DNA of 64,000 nt from Gymnorhina tibicen. Its lineage: Eukaryota > Chordata > Aves > Passeriformes > Artamidae. Position 1 is the stretch's first letter. Each line of letters begins with the position of its first letter. Position numbers and translations under genes: made by a program. Shown in pieces: positions 12,216-26,590 of the stretch. The notes below the pieces were generated by a model. That model saw only the letters and a list, made by a program, of their open reading frames with translations. It was not told where the DNA came from and ran no database searches. Where the stretch lies: positions 1,612,001 through 1,676,000 of the forward strand of contig VXAZ01001836.1 in the NCBI GenBank assembly GCA_013399875.1. The letters are read 5' to 3'.

Positions 12216-15200
12216 GAGTGCCTGCTGCCTCCTGCCAAGGGACAGGTGTCTTACTGACAGGGCCAAGAAAAGAAAAGGGATTTCTTACCAAAGCGTTTGC
12301 TCATAATGCCTACAACAAATGCTGTAATTCACGTATGTAATGTATTCAAAATGTGGGTTGAATAGAAATACTGTTTTGGAGTGTAAAACCACCTCATTAC
12401 CTGGCATTCTATTTTAATATACTTTTCCAATTCTTAATGTTTTAGGGGACATGCATATTTTCATATTTTTCCATTAAGAGTTATGTTCTTACTAAAACAT
12501 ACCCGGCCTTCACCAGTGGGAAATGTATTTAGTAGCTCCTAACCCAAAGCAGATTCTTGTGTTACCTCAAGTTTGAGATGCTGAAGCAATGTGGCAGGTC
12601 TCACAGTTCATCTCCTACACTAGGTTCAGCAAAAACTACCTTGGCACTATACCCTGGTGGGCACATTCGGTTGGCTTTTGACCTGCTTGCGTTGCAGCTT
12701 GTATCCCTCCCATTGTCTCACTGACACATCACTGAGAGGGATTTCTACTTAGACATCATAAAAAATTTATAACCTGGAGATGCGAAGCATCACCTACGTG
12801 AAAAGAGCCCCTTTAGCTCAGTAGTTACTGTCAAGCAGCTGGTATTTGGATCAGCTCTCTTCATAGTCCTCTTTTTCTTCCAGAGTGGTGTGGTAAACAC
12901 AACTCATTGCCTCTGACAAGGAAGATACTTTCCTGCATGTCTAGCAACACCACAGAAGCAGAAGCTTTAAGTACTGTCCCTCCCAGAGCCAGGAGAATCT
13001 GTAGGGTAAATACAGTAGACTTCTAGCATAAAAGGAGAACAGCACTGTACAACAATATTGAATTAAATTCTTTAGCAAAGCAAGCTGATAACCATTGGAA
13101 CTTTATACCTTGACTGTTCAAAAACTTTTTCAGACTTCCTATCAAGATTCAAGATGACAGAATGGAAGATATTTTGAAACGCAAATGTTTAAAAAATCTT
13201 ATACTCCTGAATTCAAAATTTTAAAACCGGGGAAAAAAGCTTCATGTTTGGATGCAAATGAAGCCCTGAAGTAGGAGCAGAAATAACAGAAGCAAATCAG
13301 TCTACCAGCAGAAGCTGGATCCTTTCTTTGGGAGCTCCTCTAGTTAATCTTATAATTCCAGAACTTTCACCTACACCAGTGAATCATCATTCTGCTATTT
13401 ATTAAACTCTTCTGTAGTCACAAAATCCTATCAAGGTTCTCCTTTCATTTTAAATCTGTCAGGCTTCATTCCTAGTCCCCACAGACCATTTTTATGATGA
13501 TAATACTGAGAAGTCTACATTAAGTGAGATAGAAAGAAAATGGAGAAATCCTTGAAACCAAGCAGAGTTCATCTTTCTTAAACTACTGCAATAACCTACT
13601 GTACACTTCAGCTGAATATTGTTTGTAATATCTTCCCTTGAGTACTGCAGTAGTGTTGGAAACTAGTACTTTAGCAAATTGAGCAGAAAATGTAGTATTT
13701 CTTTTGGCTCTACCTTCTACTGATATAATGCAGTCTTGTTTGTCTTTTTAATTTAGCTTTTTAAAAAGAAACAGCACACAAGGAATATTTGCTGCACTGC
13801 CAAATCCAGTATATAGCTACAGATTTTGACACAGAAATTGCACCTAGCTGCTCCGGAACTAACCTAAAAAGCAGCTCCTCCTCTCCTAGAATATAATGGT
13901 GGTAGAGTAATGGTGGTCTCTCCCAGAGATCTAGGGCAAGGAACAAGAACTCTTACAAAAATGGTTTTGTTGGAGGGATGAAGACACATCAAAGCACACT
14001 TTGTACCCTGTTAAGAAAAAATATTTTCCAGTCTTTGTTAACAGAGTGGAACAGCTGTTAAAGAGCACCTTCCTACTGTCCAGCCTAAGTCCTCAAAATT
14101 CCTAAGCATTGCATCTGACCACTCTTCTTTCCAGACTCTTTTTTCCTAATCCCTTCCTTTCCAACAATCCAACCCCAGGGCCAGCACTGTGCTCTGCAGT
14201 TCATGGGAAAGGGAAGTTGGGCCATGGCCGTACTTGTCACCACTTTTCCAGCTGATCTTGCTACCTCTAGCAGGTCTTTCATGTCTAGCCTTGTGCATGT
14301 TCCTATGATTAATAATAATCTGAAAATAAAGGGAATTTTGACCAAAAATAGATAAAACATAAATATGTGCAGGGACAGTGGCTTTCTTTGTTTTCTCAGT
14401 AATACGGCTTTCAATACTTTTTTGAAAATAAAATTTTGAACTCTATCTTGTTTATCAAAGAAACTATAAAATTAAACTGAACTGATTATTGACCAAACAA
14501 AACCTTCCAAGAAAATATGATAAAATCCCTGAATGACCTCCTTATGGTTCAACTAATAAAACTAGATTTTTCCAAGGGTTTTTGTGTCCTTCAAAGACAC
14601 TGTAGAAGCAACTAACACCTGTTGTCATCCTTGCACCACAATGTGGTAAATAATGGTCAAAACATTTTTTCTGTAGGCTGAGTTAAAGGCAAGGGAGAAA
14701 ATGTCATACTTCATTAATCCTCTGGGGAGCTGCAGTAGGTTCTTTTGGGAATTTAAATACAAAAACAAAGAGATGAACCTTGAAAAAATATGCATGACTG
14801 TTAAATAATGTAAACAAAATGGGATGTCTTGAATGCCTAATGCTGAAAGAAGTGTTTTTACTTGATAGAGCCAAGAAATTTTTCAACATAATTTCATCCT
14901 CGTGTAATTCTTCACTGTTTATGACTGCTAAAAATTACAGCTTTGACTAGAACAAACAACTTTTCAGGGAAAAAGCTAAATACTTTGCATTCATGGATTG
15001 GAAGCTTTCACTCTTTCAAGCTGTCCCATCATTGTAATCACCCATTTTATGGTGTGCAAATTACCAGACTTGATGAATCCTTGTTGGATTCCCTTTGCAT
15101 AAGACAATTTGGTGTAAATATTTCAAATAAGTTATATAAAAAATACTAAATCATTCAAAACCATTGCCCAACATGTTTGTAGTGTATTTATAGATCAATG

Positions 15201-15948
15201 ACTCCATGAGCAAGAGTTCTTTGCACAGAAGAAAGCTCAGCTTTAGTGTATACTACAGTTTGACAATGAATAAACAGACATGCAAATGAATTCCTGACAC
15301 TGAAGTCTTGAAACTTTTGTGCAAATGAATCCACAGACAAATCTGAATCCAAAAAAAGAATATAAACACATCAAATGAAGGAAAAAAAAATCAAGGATGC
15401 ATCAACATGAGCACTGTAATTTGAAGCAAAAATGCACTTTCAAAGCAGAACTCCTAGCCACCTTCACCTACCATGCTTTGGTTCACATTTTGATTTTCTT
15501 ACTACACTGAACTGAAAGATGTACTCCAAGAGGTCACTTAATGCCATATGCTGCTAGTGGACATTATGTCTATAGGATGGATTAGAACTAACTGGAAGCA
15601 GAACTCCTACAGTGTCAGCAGTATGGTATTTCATTTTGCAGATCCATTATTGCAACTCCATTTGCTAATACAGACAAAGCCTGTGCTGGCAGGACTGTGA
15701 ACTATAGAGTACTCAAGCAGGAAAAGATCCTCTGCAGGCTTTGAGGAGATTCAGACCTCAAATTGGTATGTGTTTCAGTCTTCAGATTAAACTTCAGTTT
15801 TGTGTGCATACTGCAAATAAAAATTACTTCAGGTTAAGAGTCATAATGGCGCCACCTGAAGAAGTTTAGATGTGAGCTGGAAGTCTGGATTCACATTTTT
15901 GTCTTGGAGTCTCATCTGCTCTTTCACTTTACAGTCCTGCATGAAAGG
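12216..15948. other. AT-rich DNA, no gene recognised
   Basis: No recognisable exon, RNA gene or repeat family. Frames of up to 109 codons (14085-14414 minus) show no domain. Confidence 0.5.
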
Positions 15949-16021
15949 AGAAATAAAATCTTGACCCCACTCAACCTAATGAGAATTTTGCCACTGACAT
16001 CAGTGGAGCAGGGGTGTCATT
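15949..16021. repeat. Ancient sauropsid repeat with quasi-palindromic layout
   Basis: The stretch 'aaaatcttgaccccact', then 'gagaattttgccactgac', then 'atcagtggagcaggggtgt' matches in order a very abundant old sauropsid repeat of the form 'aaatcctggccccact', 'gggagttttgccattgac', 'ttcaatggggccaggattt'. The family is imperfectly palindromic, so orientation is not assigned. The match covers about 70 bases, by memory of the consensus. Confidence 0.6.
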
Positions 16022-19000
16022 ACTAAAATGCATTTCAATGCAGTCCCTATAGACCATTTCACAAAGCTCCTTCTAAACTAGAGTTGAACTAAGTGAAAAC
16101 ACAACACACAGTGATCTAAGAAGACACCAAACAGCATTTTTAGGAAATTCCCCCTTAAGATTATTAAGGTTCTAAGTGTCCTCTGCTCCAGGAACATTTG
16201 AATGCCTAGTACATTGAAACACCCAGACACCTCCCCTTATAGACCTCAAGTAAGGATATCAGGTATATTAAAGTAGAAATATCAGGCACAGTCATATTAG
16301 TTCCACATCTGAAAGGAAAATTTGCAAACTGCTCATTGGCTACTGATGGCAAAATATGTTCAGAGTTCATGCTCTCTCCCACCAAAATACAACCAGACAG
16401 AAAGAATTTCTTAGGCTGCAAACTCTCATTACTTACATTTATACACATTACTATTTTCACAAGCAAGAAAGTTGAAATAATGTTTTAGAAGAACCTTCTC
16501 TTATGCACTGAGATAACATGGTATAATATATAACGCCAGGCTGCTAAATCCAATATCATTGATGGATTAACCACCAAACATTAATAACTATAAGTAAAAA
16601 CGGAATAAGAAAACCACTTTCATTTAGAAGGGGCTATTAATAATCCAGCAAAAAAGAAAAGATTTTTTCTATATGGTGCATAAATATGGAAAATTGACAC
16701 CCTGCAGGCTGCAAACATAAATTTATAGGAAAAAAAACCCCAAACCCACTTCTTTTGTCCTATATTTTGTCATAAAATATATTGTGAATTACATACATCT
16801 GTGGCCTAGAGGTGTTGGATCTAGATGGTTCAAGGAACTGTCCTATCATCATTAGGTCATTAATGCAGCTCTAGCCAAAACACTAAAATCTGATTTTTGC
16901 TCAGTAGTTTGCATGGAATGGACTGCTACCCTGAATTAATTTCCAGAGGACAAGGGTTCATACTACAAGTACCAAGCACACAGCAGAGAGACCAAGAAAA
17001 AAGGAAAGAGATTTATGACTCAGCTAATTTGCTCATTCTAGAGACCATCTTCAGGGCGAAGCACTAGCATGCTGACATGGGACAGCCCACTATTTTGTGC
17101 ATGACTCCTGTTTTCCAGAGACCTCCACTGACAGTGATTACAATGGGTGCAACTATTTTATTAGGGAGAAACAAATTTAAAGAGACAATAATTCATTACC
17201 TTTAAACCAGATATTAAAAAAGGGACTGGGATTCACTTGTAATTTATATCGAAAGGAATACAAGGTCCAGTGATGACACAGCATTTCTCTACTACAAAAA
17301 AAAAATTAAAAACCCACTACTAAATAATGTTCATTTGATTGAAATTCTGCTTCTTACTGACCATTATTTATGACAAAATTGCTTCAAGAGGAGCACAAAA
17401 TTGACCAGGTGGCATCAAAGATGCTAGAATCCACTTTTGTTCATCGACATCAACATCTAAACCACCATGAAAAGCAAAGCACAGCCTTTACTAATTAAAA
17501 CCTTGCCACTATACAATATATTGTGATTTGTTAGAAATCAGCAATTCAGATTACTTCATTACTTGTATTCTTCCCTTCTTTTTTTCCTTTCCCTGAAAGC
17601 AGTGAATCCATGAAAAGATCACTGTCAGTAGATAATTTCATAATAAGGAAGTCTGGGTTTATCTTTACAGTATGTAGAAGATTAATACAAATACACAACA
17701 GTATATTTAGTATATTTATATTAGGATCAAAGGACAGTTTCTTTACAGGGCTTATTTCAAATGGGTATGCCCTGAATTTGTCCCTATAAGGACATCTAAT
17801 TTAGTATTTCTCTTTAGTGACAGGGTGGTGAAAAAAATCAGGTACTCTTCTCTAATTCTACTATTTCTTCCAATGAGAAAATTGCCGTATAAAAAGAGTA
17901 CTCATTTCACAATTTAACTAGATTTCTTCCTTTATGATAATTACAATTTCAGTCTTGGGTGTTTATTTTCCCCATTTATATATGGTTTACTAGCTCTCAG
18001 TATATTTAGAAGCCACTTAAAAACCCATTCTTATTGCTCTACCATGATTATTTTGTCTTTAATGCATTATTATCCATAAAAATAATATAATAATTTTTAA
18101 CTTTCTTCAGTTTAACAGAAGAGCAGTTTGATTTCTTATTCTTTAGCAACTAAAAGGAGCAGCCTTTTTTTTAAGGGATCAAAGACCAAAGATCAGATTC
18201 TGTGTTTTTGCATAAAAAGATGCATTTGATGACATTCTATTTTCTACTGTTCACTTAACTTCCCTTTCACATGCTCCCAGTGCTGGCAGCATTAATCTCC
18301 ACATAACATTGAAATTCTGCGTAAGCATATCTGAATAATCTTTTCCTACAGCATTTCTGGGAAGCAAAGTTTTCAGCAAATTAATATATATGCATGCTTC
18401 TTCATGTCTTTCTCCCTAGCTGGTTGGGGCTTGACAGACTTTATTTTTAGCCTGGGCTTCTGCTCATCCCACATCTCTGTCCATTTCCTTGAAAAAATGT
18501 ACTGATAAGTACACTTTCACCTACAGACACACACAAGCTGTAAGCAACTCACAGAATTACTGTAATTATGCTACCAAATAGAGATTCATTTTCTGGGCTA
18601 CAAATATGTCAGAGAAATTTAGATGCAAAAGAGAAGAAAGTGGTTTGACAAAGCCTTTTTTTTTTCAAGTGGAAATGCCAGTAAATCAACAATCATTTAA
18701 AATAGAGGTACTTTTAATGCAACTCTTTATACTAATAGCAGGAACATGTAACTAACCTTTACTCTTTGAGAATGTGGGATCTAAAAGTCCATTAATAGTA
18801 CTCCCTAGATAACTTACCTCTGATTCTCCACATTAAGATGTGAGGAGCATCAAAAAGATGTCCAGTTAAGGCTCCAAAATAATAAGTCAAGTTTGGATAC
18901 TAATATAAGTGGGAACAAGCTCCTTTTTATTCTTTGTTAAGATTTAAGATAACTGCTGAAATTTTCAATATTTTAATACATTCTAAAACATCCAAAGTAA

Positions 19001-22000
19001 TTTTTTTCCTGTCAGCTTATTGATGTATCTCCACGGCATTCCATGCTAGTTTTCAGCAGCGTGTTTTTTAAATAAACTTCCTTTATTTTTTTATATTTTG
19101 TCTATTACTCTAGGTCTTGTGTTTGTATATTGGATGAGTAAATCCTTTAATTCTCTGCCTTAGAACTGAACCACTCTCTGAGGATGTTCAGTCATATCAA
19201 CTGCCTTCAGTGGAAAAAAGTAACAACTGTTGCTTCCCACTGTCAGAGTTTTAGGGGACAAAATAGCTACTGGTGATAATAGTTGTATACTAGATAATAG
19301 CTGTGGTAATCCTGGTTCTGATTCTCCTGGTGCATTATAAATGAAATTGTTCATTGACCTCCTACCAACTGTATCAATAAATGACATTTGGGGGAAAGGT
19401 TTTCACGACGGGGCTGCCTGGTCTTTCCAAGAGAAACTTCATCACAAGGAATGGCCTGTGGATAGCACATTCATGGTGATATTTTGAGTCCAGGCTGAGT
19501 TAGCAACACACACAGACTCTTCAGCTCAGGGTGTTTGCTTCATGGATGAGTATCAGTCGTAGGGCAGTGGACGAACAGCAACGCTGAGAGGCTGGGCTTG
19601 CATTCTCCGAGGCACCTTACAGACAGGAACTATAAAGGCAGTTCCTTGCTTCAGTAAGCTCAGTGCAGTACCAAGCATGGACTCCCACAGTGCCATTTTT
19701 GCAAACTGTTCAGACTTCATCTACAGTGTAAAGAGCCTTAATTCATCTTTTAAATAAGGTTAATTCACCTTTTAAAAGTGCAGGCCATTAGGCCTACGTT
19801 TTATACACAGGCCTGAAAATCGCTGCCGACAAAAAAAAGCAGATCATTCAAATGAATTAAATTTCAGTGCCTAAAGTGACTACAGGACAGGCCAACAGGC
19901 TTGAATAAAGCTGATTGCCAAAGAGCTCAGGCTGCTTTGTAAATGCAGTTCTTTAGTAGATAATAGAATGTGTGAGTGTACTAGCGTGAGCATACAAGCA
20001 GAAAGTGTTCTACTCGGATATTACTTTTAAATTTCCAAAGGGTTTTGAATAATTTCTGTGATTTTATTCAGGGCTGCTAAATGTGTTACTAACTTAGAAC
20101 CTAATAATAGCAAAGTTTACCTAGATGTTTTAGCACCAGGAGCCACCTGATTAGTTTTGAGTTAAAACAAATGTCTTTGAAAAGCTTGGGAACATGATTT
20201 ACCTGTAGTCTAATGATTCAAAAATCATCTTGTCAATAGAAGTACGTGATCATTCATTACCAAAATGCCATCATCAAAGCAGAAAATATTCTTTTAAGCT
20301 ATTCAGAAGCATAATGGTAGCTTCCTAATTAATAGTAAATGAACTGCTGAAGACTGTACTAAGTCATATCCAGAATACCAAACCTTTTTTCAACAGGAAA
20401 GATTTTTTTTCAATTATCTTCAGAAGCTCCTTAAAGAACTGGTGCATGATGAGTAGACAATTATCACTAAATCTTGAGAAACATACTTGCATAATTTCCC
20501 CTGGACTCCTGACACTTCTTGTTGATTGAAGTTAATTGCTTGTGTGACCTCCTGCAAGCCAAAACCCAATTTTACTTTTATAAAGCGCACTCTTTATAAA
20601 CCTGTTCTTTTCCTGACCACATAAAATGGGAATCTGGTTAAGCTCATCAAACAGAAAAAGAAAAAAAGCCTGGAAAGCTTTATAAAAGAGTTTCTCACAT
20701 ATAAATAACTAATGTCCAAGTTCTCATCACTGAAATTTCTTTTCATTAAGTCTTTAGAAGCAGAGAATATTTCCACTACAGAAAGTAGAACTGGGTTGTG
20801 AAAACTTTCAGAGGACACAGAATGTTTATCCCCCTCTGCTCTATGAGAGCTGTACTACTGCCAGTGCTGACAACAGGAGCGTTTTCCCATCTCATAGAGG
20901 GTGGCAATTGCAAGAAACAAATATTCAGGGAAATCCAAGCAAGTTTACAGTGACTTAGTGATTTAATTAACTTGATTTTACAATTAACTATGTCATGATG
21001 TGGTGAGTTCCAGCTGAAGGAGAGATGTGGTTCTAAAAGATGAAGTAAAAATTAGTTCAGTGAGTGTCTAACATGGAAATATGTGACTCTCCAAATTATA
21101 AGGGGTTTTGTAAGTTTTTCTGTGACCTATAACACTGTCCAGAATATCAGTGGCACTGAAAGTGGTGACTGTCTCTTTAACAAGCCCCTACTTTCTCTTT
21201 ATGAGATGTACAAAGGGCTTCTTTAAGACAGCCTTACAGCCATTCTCTGTATACCTGTACCAGGCTGCCAACCTGAAAGAGGAGTGCTTTATTAGTACAC
21301 AGAGACAGGACAACTAACAACGGAAAAATAGCCTAAGGACACTCTGCAAGCTTCTGATTGACTCAGATTGCACTGAGGTCAAATACCTACTCTTAGCCAT
21401 TAGCAGTTGGAGTTTCATTAATCTTCTTACCTTAGAAACCACAGGCAACTCCCCTGGAATACAGTAGCATTAGCAATTTACTATTCTTTTATCATAGCTT
21501 AAAGTATTCTGACCGTGACAGCTATTCCTATGTCTGGGGTTTTTTTTGAATGATGTTACATTAAAGGCTAAAATTTATTACACCCTATTTTTGCCTCTCC
21601 AGAGGAGTGAACAGGTATGGAGATTTTTTTCTTGATCCTTGATTATTACATAATTTATGTATATTCTTTTATATTCAGAGACTCTTGTTATTCCATAAAC
21701 TTTATTTATCTGATAAACTAATAAACTGTGACTTTCCAGCTTGCAAAGTTCTATATGTAGCATTTCTGCAGCATGTGTGAATAAGCAGCAGAAAATGCAA
21801 CAAAGTAGTCAAAATAGCAAAATCTCTAAAATTCCCAGCTAAGAATCCAACAGCCTTGTTAGCTCAGCTAACTTGTCAAGTCTGTATATTTTACCATGTA
21901 TACTGCAGATTCAATTTTGATCTCTAAATTAAATGTTGAAAGAAAGACAGTTATAGATAATACTTTCTATAGATAGCATCAGTTATTATCTTGGGAATGG

Positions 22001-24549
22001 ATAATATCTATCTTTATGGATAGATAAATTCATCTATTTTCCTCCTCTTTTGAGTTCTTCCCTGCTACCCCCCATCAACTATTCATTATGCAGCTTTTGT
22101 GAATCATTTATTGGTCTTTGAATCTAATATCTTATGTTGGAACAAAGAAAACATTTGCAAACCACTCCTTAGTGGTTTTTCACTCTCTTAGTGGAATTTT
22201 CTTAGCATCTTCAGGAGCTACACAGGGTTGACCTGGCTCAAAATGAATCATAATAATCTACCAGGGACAATTCTATAAGCAAGAATCAGCCAAAATGCAG
22301 AAGCATGTCAAAGGTTCTCCTTGGGGCATTTCCCAGTTGTTTTACATTGCCCAAATACTGCAAAGCAGCAAAAAGTTGAGGATCTGGTTCTTAGCTATTA
22401 AAAATCTGATCTCCTAAAATATTTCTGTATCTGGTATGACAGTTAAAACATTTACCAGAGGAAATCCCTTAGGAAACCTGTCCTGCACAGTGTAAGTCTT
22501 GAAAGAAAAGAATATGAAATAACTAAGCAGAAAGCAAAATAACCTAGATAACTGGAATAACATGTTACTGTAACCCTCTTGCTTCCTTCCCCTCTCTCCC
22601 CCTCCTCTGGTCATCACTTCCTTTCATCATGCCACTTTCAAAGTTTTAGCTCTGAGGCAAGGATTCTAACTTTTCCATGGTATTAGTGATAGAGGCAGCC
22701 TGTAACATGGAGACAATTCCAATGCAAGAAGTATAGAATTGCACACTGGAATTGTAACTAGGCTACTCCAACACCTGCACAGTGACAGAGGCCCAGTGAC
22801 GTTCAGTCATCCCCTAAACCACTCTGTCTAACCTGAGTTCAGATACAATTATGTGCAATGAAACTGAAGCTCCACCAGTGAGGCATATATTTGTACCTAT
22901 GTAAATGTTGGCCAGATGAGATAACAAACTATCTGACGAAAAATTATCACTCCATCCTTTGTGCTTTTTTATCTGACTGGTTTTGGTTTTTTTTTTTGAC
23001 TGATAAGTGCTTTATAACCTTTTTTAATGAAAGCAGTCAGTCTGATGCTACTTGTGAAAGGAGATCTCTATTTAGATTATGTTCATTCATTGAACAACAA
23101 ATTAGGCCCATAGATACTAATGTTTGCTTTATCATACTGTTTTATCTGAATTAGGAAGAGAATTATCACCCTACTATGTGAAAGAGCATGTGTTCAGCTC
23201 TTTCTGGTAAGTGAGGCTGAGTAGAACTTGCTGTGAACAAATGCAAACCAACAACTTCAAATAGTTAAAAGGCTTCTTATGAGACCCTGCTGAAATGCAA
23301 CCTTGGGAAAAGTTGATGCAGATACTATATAATTCAGGGACTGTATAATTCTGGTAGCTGTGCTCCCAGCTCATCCCTGTTTCTGGTTTTGATGTACTGA
23401 TTTTTTTTTTTAAATGTGACTGGAGTAGGCAGAAAACGGGAGGACCAAGCACACAAACAGTTAGCACTCTATGGCACAAACTGTGCCAAATAACAAGTAA
23501 AAACTGCCAGAAGCATTAGACAGAAATTTCTCAGCAATTTAGAAGACTTAACAATTTTTAGTATTATAACTTTTCTCCTTGTGGCATAAGACAGACTTCA
23601 GAAAAAAAAGTATTTAGCTATTTAGCTTTCACAATAGGTTTTACTGCCTTGACTACTGGATTTAAAGAGTAATGTTCTGATATATTAACTCACCAACAGA
23701 TTGAGAGGTCTTTATTTCAACACTATTAGCACCTCAGGATAATACTAAATTTATTCTCTAATAATAGTGACTCTTGTTCAAATGCACAGGGTTCAATTTG
23801 TTGCCCTGCATGAGATTTGGAAAAGAGCAACCTAATGACTTTGTTTCTGTTGTCTGTCTCTAGATTGCTGAACAGTGATTATGCAGCCACGTTAATTGTC
23901 TCTGCTCATGAAATGGCAATATTCAACTATGTTCACCATTTGGAAATATCAATGAAGAAAAATATATCAAAACCTTCAAGTATTCATCCATTTTTTAACA
24001 AAAGTAAATTCCTAGTGAAATAAATAGGAACAACTACTGATTAAAAATTGACCAGTGACTTTATTGTTTTGTGTTTGAAGATTTGACATTTTTCAGGTGA
24101 GGAAGGTTTCTAATCTTGGTCAGATATGTCAGTACAACAAGATCAAAGATAATTTAAAATCAGAAAATTCTTAGCAATTCTAGCAAAGAGTGAGTTTTGA
24201 CCACCCTTGCATACTAAATCACATTCTGCAACAGTTCTGCTAGAGTCAATACAGTTCCTGTTAGTGTATATTACTGATAACATAAAATAATTTATGGTAG
24301 TGAAGTCAAGGAACCCCATTCACAAGCAGGTATGTGATGTAGCAGCTACTGAACCAACACAAAACTTGCCACACATTTAACACTTAGAAGTAAAAGGATG
24401 ACTCAAGATATCATCACTGTAAATAATGCCACCATAGCCTAACTCTTGGGAATATAATTACCCCCTTGAAAACACTCAGCCCAACCCGTTTATGTCACTT
24501 TAATCCCATGTAAACTCTAAAATTAATAGATGTAAAAATATCTGAAAAC
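16022..24549. other. Long AT-rich stretch, no gene or repeat family recognised
   Basis: This 8.5 kb block contains only small A/T runs (for example 17297, 18656, 22987), a GATA/TATC-rich patch at about 21955-22035 and random short frames (none over 101 codons). It could hold conserved non-coding elements, which cannot be judged from one sequence. Confidence 0.5.
21955..22035. repeat. Degenerate GATA/TATC-rich patch
   Basis: GATA and its complement TATC recur interspersed over 80 bases, including 'tatagata', 'tatctatc' and 'gatagata'. It is a decayed simple repeat, not a clean array. GATA-type binding sites are therefore expected by composition alone. Confidence 0.5.
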
Positions 24550-24552
24550 CAT

Positions 24553-24790
24553 GGGGTCTCAAACCTTTGAGGTCACGGACCACCAGCAGCCCCAAAGTGT
24601 CCTATATATCCTCAATTTCCAGGGGCAAGCACTAGAATGGCATTTCTTGTGAGTCTGCAACCCAGCGATAGCAGCTGCCAACATTCCCGTGTAGCACAGC
24701 CCCCTCCCTGAACTCGAGTGAACTGCTCTGTTCCAGCTGTTCACAACTCCGATGGTCTGCAACCGACTGCTCGTAGCTTTCCTTTACTAA
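24553..24790 (+). mobile_element. Possible hAT-Charlie-type DNA transposon relic
   Basis: The segment opens with 'ggtctcaaacctttgagg' followed by 'tcacggaccaccag', which resembles the terminal sequence of many hAT-Charlie-type elements ('ggttctcaaacttttgggg', 'tcacggaccac'). It is less AT-rich than its surroundings. I could not find the matching inverted terminus, so the right end is arbitrary and the 8-bp target duplication expected for this superfamily cannot be tested. Confidence 0.42.
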
Positions 24791-26538
24791 ATCACAGCAA
24801 CTTCTAAAAGGTCCTGCTTAGTAAAGGAGTGACACGAAAGCAGGAATCACTGCATGACTTTTTGGGATCCTGGAAACTAACTAATTGTCTTTATAAGGCT
24901 TCCTCTACAGTCCTCAAGACACATCAAAAAATTGCTAGATTTCTTCGTTCTTAATGTCTCAGTGACAATTTGTCTTTCCCAAGGGTGTGCGACTTTAAAT
25001 GGTCTTTTATGCTATTACTCTCCCCATAATATTCTGTTTTATTTTTGATAGGTTTTAGCGAATGCAGAAGAAAAAAAATGGCTGATGTTATTATTTCTTT
25101 GACCCAACAAACTTGAAAATCAGTTAGACAAACCCATTATACCACACCATATGCTTCACAAAAGTGGGTGTTTAACACTTGTGCCAAAGTTCTCCAAAAG
25201 TATTTAGAAAAATTCCCAGTCAGTTGACTAACATGAAACAAACAGGTTTTATTTCCTGATAGATTTTATCCCACCATGTGATGAATATCTTTTCCAAATA
25301 AAAGGCGGAGGCTGCAGCTCCCAGCGTGTGGAGGGCCTTCAAATAATATCAAGATAATTCTTGTTTATAACTCTGTGCCAGACTGGCTTTGTTGATATGC
25401 TGCTAGTTATCTTAAGATCCTATTATCTCTTCTCATGCTTATCCTTTCAACAGAGACACTTGCTGAGAACATTATAGTTGAGGGAGAGAATATGCTATCT
25501 TTCTGTTCAAGCCATCTGTCTGTTTTAACAAATTTAGCATGGCCTCTTTCATTTACTCCTCTTTTAAGTTTCTTAGACACCTTTGGGATATTTACTGGAT
25601 AGACAGAACTGCCTGAAAGGCTTTTTGTTTGTGTGTTTTTTGATTTTTGTTTGGGTTTTTCTTTGGAGGGGTGGGGATGGAACCAGCTGAAATTACAGAA
25701 CAAATAGTTTTGCCATTCAGTGTTACTTGGTGATATCAGAGAAGGCAAAATCCTTTTCCATATGCTGAATAAGGAAAGCAAATTTAGCAGGTGTGAGTTA
25801 TATTCACTTATAGTTGATTCAACCCCACCAACACTATTTGTGAATTTGGCACAGGTTAGGCAGATCGGTTGCGTGGATTCTCCTTTTCTGGCTATGTTCA
25901 CAAGAATCAAACAAGCATGGGAGCAGATGACAAGGAGACAGCAGTTCTTTCTTCTGCCTGAGGAGCCTTGAACCTTCATCTCCTAGAGGAAATTCCTGAA
26001 CACCACTGCATGTTTGGATAACTCTCCTTGAATGTCTTGAAAGACCATCAAATGAACAATGTTGCAGAAGTGTTTCCTACCTCCTAAAGAGAGGGGAAGC
26101 TGTAGTTCCTTTTCCCCCTTTGTTGATTTGACTTAAATCTAGCTCAGAATTTCTGTTGCTTTGTTTATAACAAAAATACTCTACAGAATTGAAACAGACT
26201 AGTTCGGGCCAAATAAAATTTTTGATACGATATTATGTTGTTTTCCTTTGGTGAATTGAAGTCTTTTTCATTAGACAGCGGAACTAAAAGATCAGTCATT
26301 GATGTGTTCTCTTTATTGATCAAAGGATGGGAGTAAGAAATTCAGGCCCAGAACACTCTTTAGAAAGATGATCCATCCCTGTCCTCTGTGATTCTCTGTG
26401 CAAACTGAACACCTTGACTCAAAGGGGAAAGCAAGGAAGCAAAGGCCTACAAAGGATAGAGCTGAGTCTATTGTATTTTAAATTCAGTAGTATTTAAACT
26501 AAAGCTGTCAATTTGTTCTTTTGTTCTTTATGCAAACA
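24791..26538. other. AT-rich DNA, no gene recognised
   Basis: This block includes the longest open frame of the window (25407-25979 minus, 190 codons). The predicted peptide has a lysine-rich low-complexity stretch that reflects a local GT-rich patch near 25620-25670. No domain, signal peptide or family likeness was seen, so it is not called as a gene. Confidence 0.5.
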
Positions 26539-26539
26539 G

Positions 26540-26590
26540 AACTACATTTACCAGTGAAAATTGTAAACTACATTTACCAGTGAAAATTGT
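26540..26590. repeat. Perfect 26-bp tandem duplication
   Basis: A unit beginning 'actacatttaccagtg' and ending in 'aaaattgta' starts at 26541 and is repeated from 26567. The two copies agree at essentially every shared base, so the duplication is recent compared with the surrounding decayed repeats. Confidence 0.95.

Noticed and set aside
25407..25979. Longest open frame (minus strand, 190 codons) as a gene
   Set aside because: No domain or family likeness, a lysine-rich low-complexity stretch caused by a GT-rich patch, and a length that chance can give in 64 kb of six-frame AT-rich DNA. A plus-strand frame also overlaps it.
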